Counted from the stretch's first letter, positions 50,208 to 59,899 are shown. The stretch: DNA of 64,000 nucleotides from Salinarimonas soli (GCF_008386575.1 NZ_VUOA01000034.1:124001-188000); one strand, 5' to 3'. Notes: generated by a model not told the origin, from the sequence alone. Numbers and translations: made by a program.

Positions 50208-51743
50208 TCATTGCGCGGCCACGAGAGGAAACGTGACCCCGAGCGCCCAGGCGAACGCGACCGCGTTGGTGAGCCCGCCGACGGCGGGGTGGCCGGTCCG
50301 CCGGTACGCCCAGGCGCTGAGCGCGCCGTAGATCAGGAACAGCACCAGGATCGCCGGCACGATGATCACGAGGAAGAACAGCCGCCTCGGGTCGAGGGCG
50401 ACGGCGAGCGCCAGCGACAGGAGGAAGGCCAGCTTCGAGGCAGGGTAAGCCCAGCGCGCGCTGCCGCGGGTCAACCACTCGTCAGCGAGGAAGTAAGGGA
50501 GCGTGCCCGCGAGGATCGCCAGGATGATCAGCGCCCGTCCCGGACCCGGCACGAAGGAGGCGATCCAGGCGTCGATGATGGCACCGAGCCCGACGACCGC
50601 GTAGGCGATCGCGGCCAACGTGGCACCGATCAGGGCAGCGCGGGGGACCGCTACGCGGGTGCTCGCGTCCCGGCGCGGAGCAACGAGCCGGAGACCGCCG
50701 ATCGTCAGGAGCCCGTAGAGCGCGAAATGGGCCGCGGCATAGTCGGCCACGAGCACGGGCAGGAACTGGGTCGGCACGACACGCAGGATGAGAGGCGTCA
50801 GCACGGCCGGGCCGGCGACCAGCGCCCATAAGCGCCAGCCCGACAGACCCGCGCCCGCCGGCGGATCACGGACGACGGGCAGAAGCCGCGAGAGCGGCCA
50901 GGCCAGGAGCACGAAGCCCGTGAGCAGGAGCACGATCCAGGGGCCACGCCGATCGACATAGCGCATCGCGCCTGGGGGCACGCCGAAGCTGGCCTCGAGC
51001 CAGCCGGCAGCCTCCTCCATGGAATGCGGGCTGAACAGGACGCCGATATGCTCGACGCTCGGGCTGAATGCCGCGCGCCGGGCGGTCCCGAGAGCGAGGT
51101 CGCCATAGGTGACGCCCGCCTGCGCGGGATCCGGGGCACTCGCGAGCCCGACCACCCGCAGTGCTTCTGTCTTCAGCCGCCCTTCCCAGTCTCCGGTGAT
51201 CACGAGGAGGTTGCGCGGGCTCGTCGCGGTGGCAGTGCGCGAGAACATCGAGACGGCGATGGTGGCGCCTACGTCCGCGTCCTGCTGGGCTGAGCGGATC
51301 ACGATGTCGGAGGCCATCGAGTGGCCGAGCAGGGCGAGCTGGCCGTCGCCCAGGGTGCGCGCGTAGGCAAGGACCCGGACGGTCGTGTCGACGAGCGCGC
51401 CCGTCGTCCCGCCCTCGCGCGCGGGGTTGCCGGGCAACGGCTGCGGGTTGCGCCCGTGGCCGGGGAAGTCGAAGGTCACAGCGATGAAGCCGTTGCGGGC
51501 GAAGGTGGTCGCGAAGGCGGCCATGAGGGGCTGCGAGCCGGCGAAGCCGTGCGCCACGACGACGACAGGCGCCGGCCTGCCCCCTTGCGGGCGATAGATG
51601 GTGGCAGGCGTCGAGCCGATAGCGACGCGCTCGACGGACAGACCAGCCTGCGTGCGCGCCAGCATGGCGAGACTGAGCCCGATCGCCGCGGCTGCGATGA
51701 CGGCGAGGGCCGCACGGGCGAGGGTCGAGGTGTGTCGGCGCAT
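50208..51743 (-). CDS. Alpha/beta hydrolase fused to a polytopic membrane domain
   Basis: 511 aa. A first membrane helix (LAVIAAAAIGLSLAMLART, about residues 11-29) anchors an extracytoplasmic alpha/beta-hydrolase domain: VVVAHGFAGSQPLMAAFATTF, FDFPGHGRNPQP and the nucleophile elbow LLGHSMASDIV (GHSMA). After about residue 290 about seven further hydrophobic helices follow (for example IVLLLTGFVLLAWPLSRLL and LAFLLSLALAVAL). The fusion is uncommon. Start ATG 51743 begins MRRHTSTLARAAL; the long in-frame extension to 52055 has no support. No paralogue or operon partner nearby. Confidence 0.78.
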   Translation of the reverse strand: MRRHTSTLARAALAVIAAAAIGLSLAMLARTQAGLSVERVAIGSTPATIYRPQGGRPAPVVVVAHGFAGSQPLMAAFATTFARNGFIAVTFDFPGHGRNPQPLPGNPAREGGTTGALVDTTVRVLAYARTLGDGQLALLGHSMASDIVIRSAQQDADVGATIAVSMFSRTATATSPRNLLVITGDWEGRLKTEALRVVGLASAPDPAQAGVTYGDLALGTARRAAFSPSVEHIGVLFSPHSMEEAAGWLEASFGVPPGAMRYVDRRGPWIVLLLTGFVLLAWPLSRLLPVVRDPPAGAGLSGWRLWALVAGPAVLTPLILRVVPTQFLPVLVADYAAAHFALYGLLTIGGLRLVAPRRDASTRVAVPRAALIGATLAAIAYAVVGLGAIIDAWIASFVPGPGRALIILAILAGTLPYFLADEWLTRGSARWAYPASKLAFLLSLALAVALDPRRLFFLVIIVPAILVLFLIYGALSAWAYRRTGHPAVGGLTNAVAFAWALGVTFPLVAAQ

Positions 51744-52130
51744 GAGCCTTGATTGCACGAGGAGCGGGGGAACAGCGGGCCGGCCTCTCACGAGACATGG
51801 AAGGTCCTTCGATCGACCGTGCGTTCCGCCTGGACGAGTGACCACGCTACCCCAAATCGCCAGGCATGCCAGTGCTCGAGAACGCAGGGGCTGACCAGTA
51901 GCCGGCGCCAGGGCCCTCCCGGGCGCGCGGCGCGTACGCTGCTGGACACACGGTGCGCCGGAAGGAACGACGTAGTCTGACCAGAAGCGGCAAGGCACGT
52001 TTCGGCGCACACGCATTCGAAGCGGCCATGCCGCTCGACAGACAGAAGGTCTCAATGAGGTCGGTCCGTCCTACTCAGGGGCAACGAGCCATACCTCAGA
52101 GGTGACCACTTCAAAGGAGGTGGATCAGCG
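51744..52130. other. Intergenic stretch (387 bp)
   Basis: I see no supported gene or repeat. It contains the promoter region of the membrane hydrolase (minus strand), which I cannot place with confidence. Confidence 0.35.
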
Positions 52131-52439
52131 CTACCGGCCGCCCGCCACGCCACATTCGGTCAGCACCGCGCCGGCGTTGCCGTTCGCGGCTTGAGCGACG
52201 CGAGCGATCCGGACCGAGTCTCGCGGTGGCAGGGTTCGCACGAGGCAGGTCGTCAGGCCGACGACATCGAGCGTGCCGCACCGCACGGCCGCCATGGCGA
52301 CGTGCCCGCAGAAAGCGCGCTTTTGCCCGGGCGTCTCGGCTTGTGGCGCGCCGAGCCCGGGGATGTTGGGTAGGCCTTGGGCGCGGGCAGGGGTACCGAC
52401 GAGAAGGGCTGCGAGAGTCAGGATCCACTGCGTCCGCAT
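52131..52439 (-). CDS. Hypothetical secreted protein
   Basis: 102 aa with a signal peptide MRTQWILTLAALLVGTPARA (residues 1-20). The mature part holds FCGHVAMAAVRCGTLDVVGL and a third and fourth Cys (TTCLVRTL, LTECGV), so two disulfides are possible. No named family. ATG 52439 chosen because it gives the signal; the longer frame upstream is not supported. Confidence 0.62.
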   Translation of the reverse strand: MRTQWILTLAALLVGTPARAQGLPNIPGLGAPQAETPGQKRAFCGHVAMAAVRCGTLDVVGLTTCLVRTLPPRDSVRIARVAQAANGNAGAVLTECGVAGGR

Positions 52440-52635
52440 CGATGCGCTCCCGCTTCTTTGAACGGCCGCTACGTTATCCGATCTTCGTCGGGCTGGCGCT
52501 CTGAGGACGCTCGACCCTTCGTTTAGCCGAGCGCGCTCGTCGTGGACACTTGTCCGCTTTCCGGAGATGAGGCAGCCAGTGTGTGCGGCCAGGATGGGCG
52601 CAAGGCAGCCGCCGTCGCCGGCCAACCCTCACCCG

Positions 52636-53613
52636 TCAGGGCGCGACGATCACGTTTCCGAGGGTCCTGCCGCTCTCCACGCGTTCGTGGGCCTCGACGA
52701 TCGCGTCGAGCGGGAACGTCGCCCCGACCGCGTGTCTCAAGCTGCCATCCGTCATCCATCGGGTCAGGTCGGCGATTCCCCGCTGCCGGGCAGCCCGCGA
52801 CAGCTCGTAGACGATGAAGAAGCGCAGGGCCGCCCCGCTCAAGATCATGGGCCCGAAGTCGAGGCACGCCTGCGGCGCGTTCGAGCCGTAGACCACGCAC
52901 AAGCCGTCTCGCGCCACGATCCTGGGCAGGAGCCCTGCGTTGCCCGCGATGTCGACCTCGACGACGCGATCTGCCCCGCGCCCTCTCGTGATGTCCGCGA
53001 TCCGCTCCGCGACGTCCTCGCGCTTATAGTCGATCACGTCGTCGCCGCCCGCCTCGAGGGCATGCCTCGCCTTCTCAGGGGAACTAACGGAGGCGATGAC
53101 CCGCTCGGCGCCGAGCAGCTTCGCCATCTGGATGGCGTAGTGCCCCACCGCCCCGGCACCGCCCGCCACGAAGATCGTCTGGCCGTCGGGCGAACCGTCC
53201 ACCGTCACGGCCCGGTGAGCCGTCAAGGCCGGGATCCCAAGGCATGCTCCCGCCTCGAACGAGGTGATCTCGGGAAGCGGCACCGCTTGCTCGCCTGGAA
53301 GGGCAATCAGCTCGGCCGCCGTCCCGAACGGCCGCTTCCACTGTCCGTTCCAGATCCAGACCCGCTCGCCGACACGGCCCGGATCGACGCCCGGTCCGAC
53401 CCGGTCGACGATGCCAGCGCCGTCGCTGTGCGGCACCACGAGGGGAGCGATCATCGGCCGATAGCCCGAGCGTGTCTTCCAATCGGAGGGGTTCACGCCC
53501 GACGCATGCACGCGCACCCGAACCTCGCCGGGCCCGGGCTCCGGGTCGGGCCTGTCGCCGACCTGCAGGACCTCACGGGCCGGACCGTTACGTTCGTACC
53601 AGGCTGCCCTCAT
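52636..53613 (-). CDS. NADPH:quinone oxidoreductase-like MDR enzyme
   Basis: 325 aa, medium-chain dehydrogenase/reductase without zinc ligands. GroES-like half: SGVNPSDWKTRSGY and VVPHSDGAGIVDRVGPGV. Rossmann half: FVAGGAGAVGHYAIQMAKLL (about 148-167) and VYGSNAPQACLDFG. The family reduces quinones or activated alkenes with NADPH. Single gene, the neighbour at 52131 being 196 bp away. Confidence 0.88.
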   Translation of the reverse strand: MRAAWYERNGPAREVLQVGDRPDPEPGPGEVRVRVHASGVNPSDWKTRSGYRPMIAPLVVPHSDGAGIVDRVGPGVDPGRVGERVWIWNGQWKRPFGTAAELIALPGEQAVPLPEITSFEAGACLGIPALTAHRAVTVDGSPDGQTIFVAGGAGAVGHYAIQMAKLLGAERVIASVSSPEKARHALEAGGDDVIDYKREDVAERIADITRGRGADRVVEVDIAGNAGLLPRIVARDGLCVVYGSNAPQACLDFGPMILSGAALRFFIVYELSRAARQRGIADLTRWMTDGSLRHAVGATFPLDAIVEAHERVESGRTLGNVIVAP

Positions 53614-53927
53614 CGGCGCGGCTCTCCTAAGGCGGCCAGCATAGGGCCGAATCCCGTTGCGCGGGAGAGGGGCGATTTCATCCCGCCTTCACGACCGACC
53701 GCCCTCGCCGCCGGGATCACAGCTGTCGTCTCGATCGCCTGCCCGTCGATGTCGCGCCGGCCGGACGCTCTCTGGCCTGCCAGGCGGATCCCGCGCGGGC
53801 CCGCCTTGGCAGCCTCGCCATTTCCGGCGGACGGTGGAGGACGGCTGCCCAACTCGCCCTAGTCGGCGCGACCGCCCGCTCACACCCTCGAGGTCCCTCA
53901 GCCGGCATGTTCGACCGAGAGCCCAGG
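53614..53927. other. Intergenic stretch (314 bp)
   Basis: No supported gene. It contains the upstream region of the oxidoreductase gene (minus strand) and the end of the kinase gene. Confidence 0.35.
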
Positions 53928-56189
53928 CTACGTCGCCCGATCGTTCCTTGGATCGACCGGTTGCGCTCCCTGAGACTCGTGCCGCGCCTCGGCTCGCCTC
54001 GCGCCGGGGGGCGGCGGACGGCTGTCCCGCCGCGCGGAAGCGCCCGCACGCCTCAAGACGTCGTCGATGGCGTTCGCCAGCTCGTCCTGACGGAACGGCT
54101 TCGTGATGCGCGCTACCAGGATGTCGGCTTGCTCGGGCAGTTCGGCGTGGCCGCTGGCCAGCAGGAACGGAAGCTCGGGCCGGTCGGTGCGGAGCCGTTC
54201 GGCAAGCTTCAATCCCGTCATCCCTGGCATGGCGTAATCCGCGATCACGAGATCCACCGAGGGGCTCGCGCCGAGGAGCGCGAGCGCCGCCCGGCCCGAG
54301 GCAGCCTCCAGCACGGTGTGGCCGATGTCTTCCAACATGGCCGACGTGCTCGCCATCACGAGCGGGTCGTCGTCCACCAGCAGGATGGTGCGGGCACGGT
54401 GCGACCGTTCCTCCCGCGTTTCGACAGCCTCGGGGAGCGCGGGCGTCGAACTCCGGGGCAACCAGACGTCCACCGACGTCCCCGAGCCGAGGCTGCTCGT
54501 GATCCGCGTCGCGCCTCCGGACTGAACCGCGAAGCCGTGGACCATGGACAAGCCCAGGCCGGTTCCCTTGCCGACCCCCTTCGTGGTGAAGAACGGCTCG
54601 ATCGCGCGGGCCAGCGTCTCCGGGTCCATCCCCAGGCCGGTGTCCTGGACGGTGATGCGGATGTAGGCTCCAGGCCGGAGATCGCCTTTCCCCACTCCAG
54701 GCGCCTCGTCCGGGTGCGCGCTCAACGTTACCGTCCCGCCGTCGGGCATCGCGTCTCTCGCGTTCACCGCCAGGTTCAGGAGAACGAGCTCGAGCTGGTT
54801 CGGATCGGCGATGACCGGCGGCAGCTCGGGCGGAAACGCCGTCTTGATGCGCACGCCAGGTCCGAGGGAGCGCTGCAGAAGGTCCATCATCCCCGCCACC
54901 AGGGCCGGGACGTCGACGACCTTGGGCGCAAGTTCCTGGGTGCGCGAGTAGGCCAGGAGGCGCTGGGTCAGGACGGCTCCCCGCTGGGCACCTTGAATGG
55001 CATTCTCGAGGAGCCGGCGCCCGCGTTCGTCCTCCGTGACGCGCTTGCGCAAGAGGTCGAGGTTGCCGATCACCACGGCGAGCAGGTTGTTGAAGTCGTG
55101 AGCGACGCCGCCGGTCAGCTGTCCCAGGCTCTCCATCTTCTGCGATTGGAACAGCCTCTGCTCGGCCGCAAGCCGCTGCTCGCTCTCCCGCCGCATCGCG
55201 AGAACGGCGATCTGCTCGGCCTGCGCGCGGCGTAGCGCCAGCCAGGAGACCCCGCAGAGCGTCAGGGCCGAGAGGAGGGCCACGATCCCGTAGGCCAGGA
55301 TATTGCTGCGCCAGCGGCTCAGGATGACGTCCCGGTCGATCGCGAAAGAGACGTAGAGGGGATAGGGCCCGACCTTTCGATAGGCGAACACCCTGTCGCG
55401 CCGGTCGACCTGGGACACGCCCGACACCAAGCCACCATCGGGCCGATCCTTGATGGCCCGCATGAGCGGGCTGTCCGGCGCGACCCGGGCGTTAGCGGCA
55501 CGGACGGGACTGCGAGCGAGGATCTCGCCGTCCTGGCGGATCAGCGCGGCAAAGTCCGGGCCGTTGGGGCTCGCCTCGTCGAAGAAGCGCGAGAAGTAAT
55601 CCGGGCTGAGCGAGACGTGGATCGTGCCGCCGAAGCGCCCGTCGGCGGCGGACCGGCGGCGGCTGGCGGCGAAGGACGATGTCCGCGTGGCCCTGCCCTG
55701 GAAAGGCTCGCTGATGAACAGCCCCGCATCCCGCTCGCGCTGCGCGGCGAAGAAGTCCCGATCTGCCAGGCTCACGGCAGGATCCCAGGCCTGGCTCCCT
55801 GCCCGAACGCGCCCGCTTGCATCGGTGATCCAGATCGAGACCGCTTGCTCCAGAGGCGATTTGAGATCGCGGAGGAAGGCGCTCGTCGCAGGGGAGGCGA
55901 TCTCCTCCCACGACAGGTCTCGTGTCCGGTCGTCCACTCGTCCGATCACGAGCTCGACGGTGTCGAAGACCTTGCGCGCATGCTCATGGAGGATGGCAGT
56001 CGTGCGTTGGATCGTCTGCGTGTCCTCCCGCAGCACCTCCGAGCGGTTCCACAGCGCGGCGGCGGCGAACACGGCCGCAGGCACAAGGACGGAGGCGACG
56101 AGCAGGAAACGATGGAGGCGGATCATCGAGGGAGGAGGCTCGACCGCTTGAGAGGGGATACCGACCGCATCGCGGCTAGTTAGCACCAT
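53928..56189 (-). CDS. Hybrid sensor histidine kinase with receiver domain
   Basis: Up to 753 aa; an in-frame ATG at 56126 (MIRLHRFLL) would start right at the first helix and may be the true start. Two helices (about 24-44 and 290-315) flank a periplasmic dCACHE-like sensor (about 45-290; DRDFFAAQRERDAGLF and GRFGGTIHVSLSPDYFSRFF). Then HisKA with the phospho-His in LTGGVAHDFNNLLAV, HATPase with NLAVNARDAMPDGG and GKGTGLGLSMVHG, and a C-terminal receiver with ILLVDDDPLVMAS and IADYAMPGMTG (phospho-Asp). No output regulator is adjacent. Ligand unknown. Confidence 0.93.
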   Translation of the reverse strand: MVLTSRDAVGIPSQAVEPPPSMIRLHRFLLVASVLVPAAVFAAAALWNRSEVLREDTQTIQRTTAILHEHARKVFDTVELVIGRVDDRTRDLSWEEIASPATSAFLRDLKSPLEQAVSIWITDASGRVRAGSQAWDPAVSLADRDFFAAQRERDAGLFISEPFQGRATRTSSFAASRRRSAADGRFGGTIHVSLSPDYFSRFFDEASPNGPDFAALIRQDGEILARSPVRAANARVAPDSPLMRAIKDRPDGGLVSGVSQVDRRDRVFAYRKVGPYPLYVSFAIDRDVILSRWRSNILAYGIVALLSALTLCGVSWLALRRAQAEQIAVLAMRRESEQRLAAEQRLFQSQKMESLGQLTGGVAHDFNNLLAVVIGNLDLLRKRVTEDERGRRLLENAIQGAQRGAVLTQRLLAYSRTQELAPKVVDVPALVAGMMDLLQRSLGPGVRIKTAFPPELPPVIADPNQLELVLLNLAVNARDAMPDGGTVTLSAHPDEAPGVGKGDLRPGAYIRITVQDTGLGMDPETLARAIEPFFTTKGVGKGTGLGLSMVHGFAVQSGGATRITSSLGSGTSVDVWLPRSSTPALPEAVETREERSHRARTILLVDDDPLVMASTSAMLEDIGHTVLEAASGRAALALLGASPSVDLVIADYAMPGMTGLKLAERLRTDRPELPFLLASGHAELPEQADILVARITKPFRQDELANAIDDVLRRAGASARRDSRPPPPGARRAEARHESQGAQPVDPRNDRAT

Positions 56190-56602
56190 TGCTTGGCCGC
56201 TGCGACCACTTACCGGTGCCAGCCGCCGTCGCAGGATCGCGACGTGCCCGACACCGTCGGGCAGGCTCCGCTGGGCTTGGGCGTTCGCTCGGCTCGTAAG
56301 CCAGATCCGTCGTAAGGTGCGCGTCGTTCGGCGGGCGTCAGGCCGTCGGTCAGGCGCTTGTGCGAAAGGTCGCCACCAGAGAGCCTGACCCGGGACGGTT
56401 CGCTCCTGTTCCCCTCATGCTGAGGTGCCGTGCGGAGCCCGGCCTCGAAGCTCGCAAAACGCTGCCATGGCCGTTCGGAGGCCCCTGGAGAGCCCCTCGA
56501 GGCCCATCTGCGGTGGGCGCCTCAGGACGAGGGTGGAGAATGGCACCCTTTATGGTCCAGCCTCCGAATCCCTGTTTTATCTCATACGGCGAGGGCACGC
56601 CT
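56190..56602. other. Intergenic stretch (413 bp) with repeat copy B
   Basis: No gene is supported. It includes the repeat at 56413-56532 and presumably the kinase promoter on the minus strand. Confidence 0.45.
56413..56532 (-). repeat. Dispersed palindromic repeat, copy B (inverted relative to copy A)
   Basis: Ends CCTCATGCTGAGG (56413-56425) and CCTCAGGACGAGG (56520-56532) are the exact reverse complements of the ends of copy A at 10544-10662, at almost the same distance (120 and 119 bp). The interior shares short stretches such as GGCCTCGAAG. Non-coding. Confidence 0.75.
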
Positions 56603-56827
56603 CTAGCTGGTGTGCCGATGCCGTTCCGGCGCTTGCTGCGCCTGCGGCGAGACGTCCGCGGCGGCGTCGGCGCGGAGCCGATCCAGCCCGGCTGGCAGAC
56701 GCGTCCCCGTCACCCCCGTCCAGGCGGGCGGATCGCTGGCCGGGAACGACTCGACGTCCGCCCGCTCGACGGTGTCATGATCGAGGAGATCGGCAGGGGC
56801 ACGTGTGGGGTCTTGGTCGCCGGACAT
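56603..56827 (-). CDS. Small conserved ESFPASDPP-motif protein
   Basis: 74 aa, hydrophilic, likely disordered. The core VESFPASDPPAWTGVTGTR is a motif I recognise from small unnamed proteins of Methylobacterium and rhizobia, commonly near stress or envelope genes. AGGC is seen before ATG. No signal peptide. Function unknown; some related small proteins are stress-induced, which fits but is not shown here. Confidence 0.7.
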   Translation of the reverse strand: MSGDQDPTRAPADLLDHDTVERADVESFPASDPPAWTGVTGTRLPAGLDRLRADAAADVSPQAQQAPERHRHTS

Positions 56828-56944
56828 GGTGGCCTGCCTTGGTTGCGCGGGGGGCGTCGGATGTCGGATCGCCGGCTGCGTCCGGAGCGCGCTCTCGGGC
56901 TGATCGGGGCCCCACGGAGCCGAGGTGGCCCGGGTCCACCCGGC

Positions 56945-58708
56945 CTACTGGAGCGGCCCGGAACTCTTGAGGTATCTCGCCTTCATGGCCTCGAGCGAGC
57001 GGTAGGTCAGCGCCGCGACCGTGTTGGTCGGGTTGTAGCCGGCGTTCTGCGGGAACGCGCAGGCGCCGTGCACGAACACGTTGGAGACGTCCCAGCTCTG
57101 CAGGTAGGTGTTGACCGCCGAGGTCTCGCGGTCCGCTCCCATGATGGCGCCGCCGGTGACGTGCGTGGTCTGGTAGGGCACGATGCTGAACGGCACCGGG
57201 GGGAGCGACACCTTGATGTGCGTCGGGTTCATGGCCCGGGCGATCTCGGTCACCTTGCCGACGAGGAATTCCCGCATCCTGAGATCGTTCTTCGAGAAGT
57301 CGAAGGTCATGCGCGCGAGCGGCATTCCGTAGGCGTCGCGGTAGGTCGGGTCGAGGTCGATGTAGTTGGTGCGCCGGGCCATGCTGGCGCCATGGGCCTG
57401 GATCGGGAAGGAACGGTCGTACCAGTCGCGCAGGCCCCGCTTCCAGCCCGCGCCCCAGGACGGGGTGCCGTCGGGCAGGGTCGTCTGCTGGATCGGCCGC
57501 ATGCCGGTGGTCTGGCCGAGAATATAGCCGCCGCCCACGAAGCCGTGCGGCTCGTGGTCGAAGTTGTCCCCGTTGAACTCGTCGATCGCCATGCCCATGG
57601 CGCCCGCGCCCGCATAGGCGTTCATGCGCTTGTCCGCGAAGAATGGGGAGACGTAGGCCATGGTTTGGTAGGCGAAGTTCTTGCCCGTCGTGCCCCGCCC
57701 GCTCTTCGGGTCGTAGGGCTCTCCGATCCCCGACGTGAGCATGAGGCGCACGTTGTGGAACTGGAAGGCGCAGAGCAGCACGAGGTCGGCGGGCTGGAAG
57801 ATCTCGTTGCCCGTGGCGTCGACATAGGTGACGCCCCGCGCCGCCTTCCGGTCGGGCGTGAGCTCCACCCGGGTGACGTGGCTGTCGCAGCGCAGTTCGA
57901 AGTTCGGGTTCTTCAGCGCGATCGGCAGGACCGTGTTGAAGGGGCTCGCCTTGGACCAATTGTAGCAGCCGAAGCGTTCGCAGAAGCCGCAATAGGTGCA
58001 CGGCCCCATCTGGACGCCGTCGGGGTTCGTGTAGCTCTCCGCGCTCATGTTCGAGGCGGGCTGAGGGAAAGGCTTGTAGCCGAGCTTCTCCGCAGCCTGC
58101 GCGAAGAGGCGCGGCCCGTAGCCCTGCTTCAGAGGCGGCGTCGGGTAGTCCCGCGAGCGCCGGCCCTCGAAGGGATTGCCGCCCGCCTGGACCTTGCCGT
58201 CGAGGTTGCCCGCCCGGCCCGACGTGCCGCACACATGCTCGAACTTGTCGTAATGCGGCTCGAGGTCCTCGTAGGTGACGCCCCAGTCCTGGATCGTGAG
58301 CTCGGGATCGATGAAGGACTTGCCGTAGCGCTCCTCGTTGAGGCTGCGCATGCGGAAGTCGGAGGGCAGGAAGCGCCAGTGCTGGCCGTTCCAGTGCACG
58401 CCGGCCCCGCCCAGCTCGTCCCCGGGCAGGAAGGCGCCGAGACGGCGCATCGGGAGCGCCGTCTCGTCGAGGTTGTTGCGGAACGTCACGGTCTCCCGGG
58501 ACAGGTTCTGGAACATCTCGCCACGGACGCTCCACCGCAGCTCGTCGAGCGCCTGCGGCGCCGTGAAGTCGGGGATCGTGTCGCGGAACGGGCCGCGTTC
58601 CAGGCCGACGATCCGCAGGCCCGTGTCGGCGAGCTCGCGGGCGGCGATGCCGCCGGTCCAGCCCATCCCGACGATGACGATGTCGACGCGTGGCATAGTG
58701 CGGGGCAT
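56945..58708 (-). CDS. GMC-family FAD dehydrogenase, large subunit
   Basis: 587 aa. FAD-binding VGMGWTGG (residues 13-20), LERGPFRDT, and the family's LGAFLPGDELGGAGVHWNG. A cysteine group CTYCGFCERFGCYNW (about 236-250) is placed like the Fe-S ligands reported in fructose/glucose-type membrane FAD dehydrogenases. The C-terminal block HVTGGAIMG, VHGACAFPQNAGYNPTNTVAAL holds the catalytic His. With the downstream subunit 3 this resembles gluconate 2-dehydrogenase/FAD-GDH. No Tat signal: it should be exported bound to the Tat-signal subunit. A cytochrome c subunit is not adjacent. Confidence 0.92.
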   Translation of the reverse strand: MPRTMPRVDIVIVGMGWTGGIAARELADTGLRIVGLERGPFRDTIPDFTAPQALDELRWSVRGEMFQNLSRETVTFRNNLDETALPMRRLGAFLPGDELGGAGVHWNGQHWRFLPSDFRMRSLNEERYGKSFIDPELTIQDWGVTYEDLEPHYDKFEHVCGTSGRAGNLDGKVQAGGNPFEGRRSRDYPTPPLKQGYGPRLFAQAAEKLGYKPFPQPASNMSAESYTNPDGVQMGPCTYCGFCERFGCYNWSKASPFNTVLPIALKNPNFELRCDSHVTRVELTPDRKAARGVTYVDATGNEIFQPADLVLLCAFQFHNVRLMLTSGIGEPYDPKSGRGTTGKNFAYQTMAYVSPFFADKRMNAYAGAGAMGMAIDEFNGDNFDHEPHGFVGGGYILGQTTGMRPIQQTTLPDGTPSWGAGWKRGLRDWYDRSFPIQAHGASMARRTNYIDLDPTYRDAYGMPLARMTFDFSKNDLRMREFLVGKVTEIARAMNPTHIKVSLPPVPFSIVPYQTTHVTGGAIMGADRETSAVNTYLQSWDVSNVFVHGACAFPQNAGYNPTNTVAALTYRSLEAMKARYLKSSGPLQ

Positions 58709-58721
58709 GAGGGCCTCCCTG

Positions 58722-59477
58722 TCAGGCGCCGATGGCGATCGGATCGAGTTGGTAGAGCTCGCCGTTGAGGTCGACGGCGTCGGTCAGGACCGGGTTGGCG
58801 CCCTTGAAGCCGATCATGCGCCAGGCCTCCATGCCGCGGTTCCCGCCATAGAGCGGGTCGCTGAGATAGCCCTCGACGACGTTCTGCCAGAGCAGATCGA
58901 AGAACACGGCGGACGACAGGCCGGCCAGGTCGATCTTGCCGCCCTGCATCAGGGTCAGGACCTCGTCCTGCGCCGGGGGGGACAGCTCGGCGAAGCGCTT
59001 GCCCCGGGTGCCGACGCACCAGCGGTCGAGGGCGAGGAAGCCCGTGCGGTAGACCTGGGCCGGGGTGAGCGCGAGCTGCCACCCTTGAGAGCGCGTGCCC
59101 TCGGCCCACGGCCCGGCCATGTACCAGCGCGCCGCAGCGCCGAACTGCCCGCCGAGCTCGCGGTCGATGAAGGTGAGGACCCCGGATTCGACGCCGCCCG
59201 GACCGGTCTCGTCCGCCGGGATGAGCCGGTCGACCATGGCGGTGAGCGTCTCGACCTCGGCGCCTGACAGGAAGCGGTACCCTTGGGGACCTAAGGGTGC
59301 CGGCGAACCGGCCGGGCCGGGTCCGGCCGGGGGCGCCTTGTCCGGGACGGCGGCGGCCGTTGGGGTCTGTGCGGCGGCGGGCGTCGCCGCCTCGCCGACA
59401 AGGGCCGTGGCGGCGACGCCCGCGATGAGGAAGTTGCGTCGCGAGGTCTGGGTCGGGGGCCCGTCGGGAGCGTTCAT
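58722..59477 (-). CDS. Gluconate 2-dehydrogenase subunit 3-like protein (Tat-exported)
   Basis: 251 aa with a Tat signal TSRRNFLIAGVAATALVG (residues 11-28). The mature part starts with a Pro/Ala-rich linker and then has VETLTAMVDRLIPADETGPGG and GVLTFIDRELGGQFGAAARWY, both family markers of the small (gamma) subunit. It pairs with the GMC subunit 13 bp downstream, escorting it through the Tat pore. ATG 59477 with AGGAGG about 10 nt upstream. Confidence 0.9.
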   Translation of the reverse strand: MNAPDGPPTQTSRRNFLIAGVAATALVGEAATPAAAQTPTAAAVPDKAPPAGPGPAGSPAPLGPQGYRFLSGAEVETLTAMVDRLIPADETGPGGVESGVLTFIDRELGGQFGAAARWYMAGPWAEGTRSQGWQLALTPAQVYRTGFLALDRWCVGTRGKRFAELSPPAQDEVLTLMQGGKIDLAGLSSAVFFDLLWQNVVEGYLSDPLYGGNRGMEAWRMIGFKGANPVLTDAVDLNGELYQLDPIAIGA

Positions 59478-59554
59478 GGCGCGGCGTCCTCCTGGATGCA
59501 TGGAGCGGATCGAGCCTACGGCGGGCCCCGGCCCTGCCGCGCCCGAGCCGGCGT

Positions 59555-59899
59555 TCACCGCGCGCGGCCTGAGCCCTGCGCGGGCGGCTCGGTGACCGGG
59601 GTCGAGAGCTGGACGGCCGCCAGGGTGGGGAGGTGCAATGCCTCGAGCGCCTGGCGTGTCAGGGTCTCGCAGCCCGCCGCGTCGACCGCCTTCGCTCTGG
59701 CCGCGGCTTGCGTGACAAGCGGGCTCACGTGCGACCGGGTCTGCGGCTCGGCGTGGGGAAGCGCCAGCTGGATACGGGTCAGATCCTCGGCGCAACCGGC
59801 GAGCGCGCTCCCGGCGGTGGAGACCTGCACGATGCACCACGCGCACAGGATCGCCGACGGGGCGAGTCGCTGTCGGGCGGTTCGGGTCGACCGGTTCAT
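59555..59899 (-). CDS. Hypothetical secreted protein beside the dehydrogenase
   Basis: 114 aa. Signal segment with PSAILCAWCIVQVSTAGSALAG (residues 14-35), then CAEDLTRIQLALPHAEPQ and a helical stretch VTQAAARAKAVDAAGCETLT with one more Cys. No family name known. It is 77 bp upstream of the subunit 3 gene on the same strand, so it may be part of the same transcription unit. It has no CXXCH motif, so it is not the missing cytochrome. Confidence 0.62.
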   Translation of the reverse strand: MNRSTRTARQRLAPSAILCAWCIVQVSTAGSALAGCAEDLTRIQLALPHAEPQTRSHVSPLVTQAAARAKAVDAAGCETLTRQALEALHLPTLAAVQLSTPVTEPPAQGSGRAR

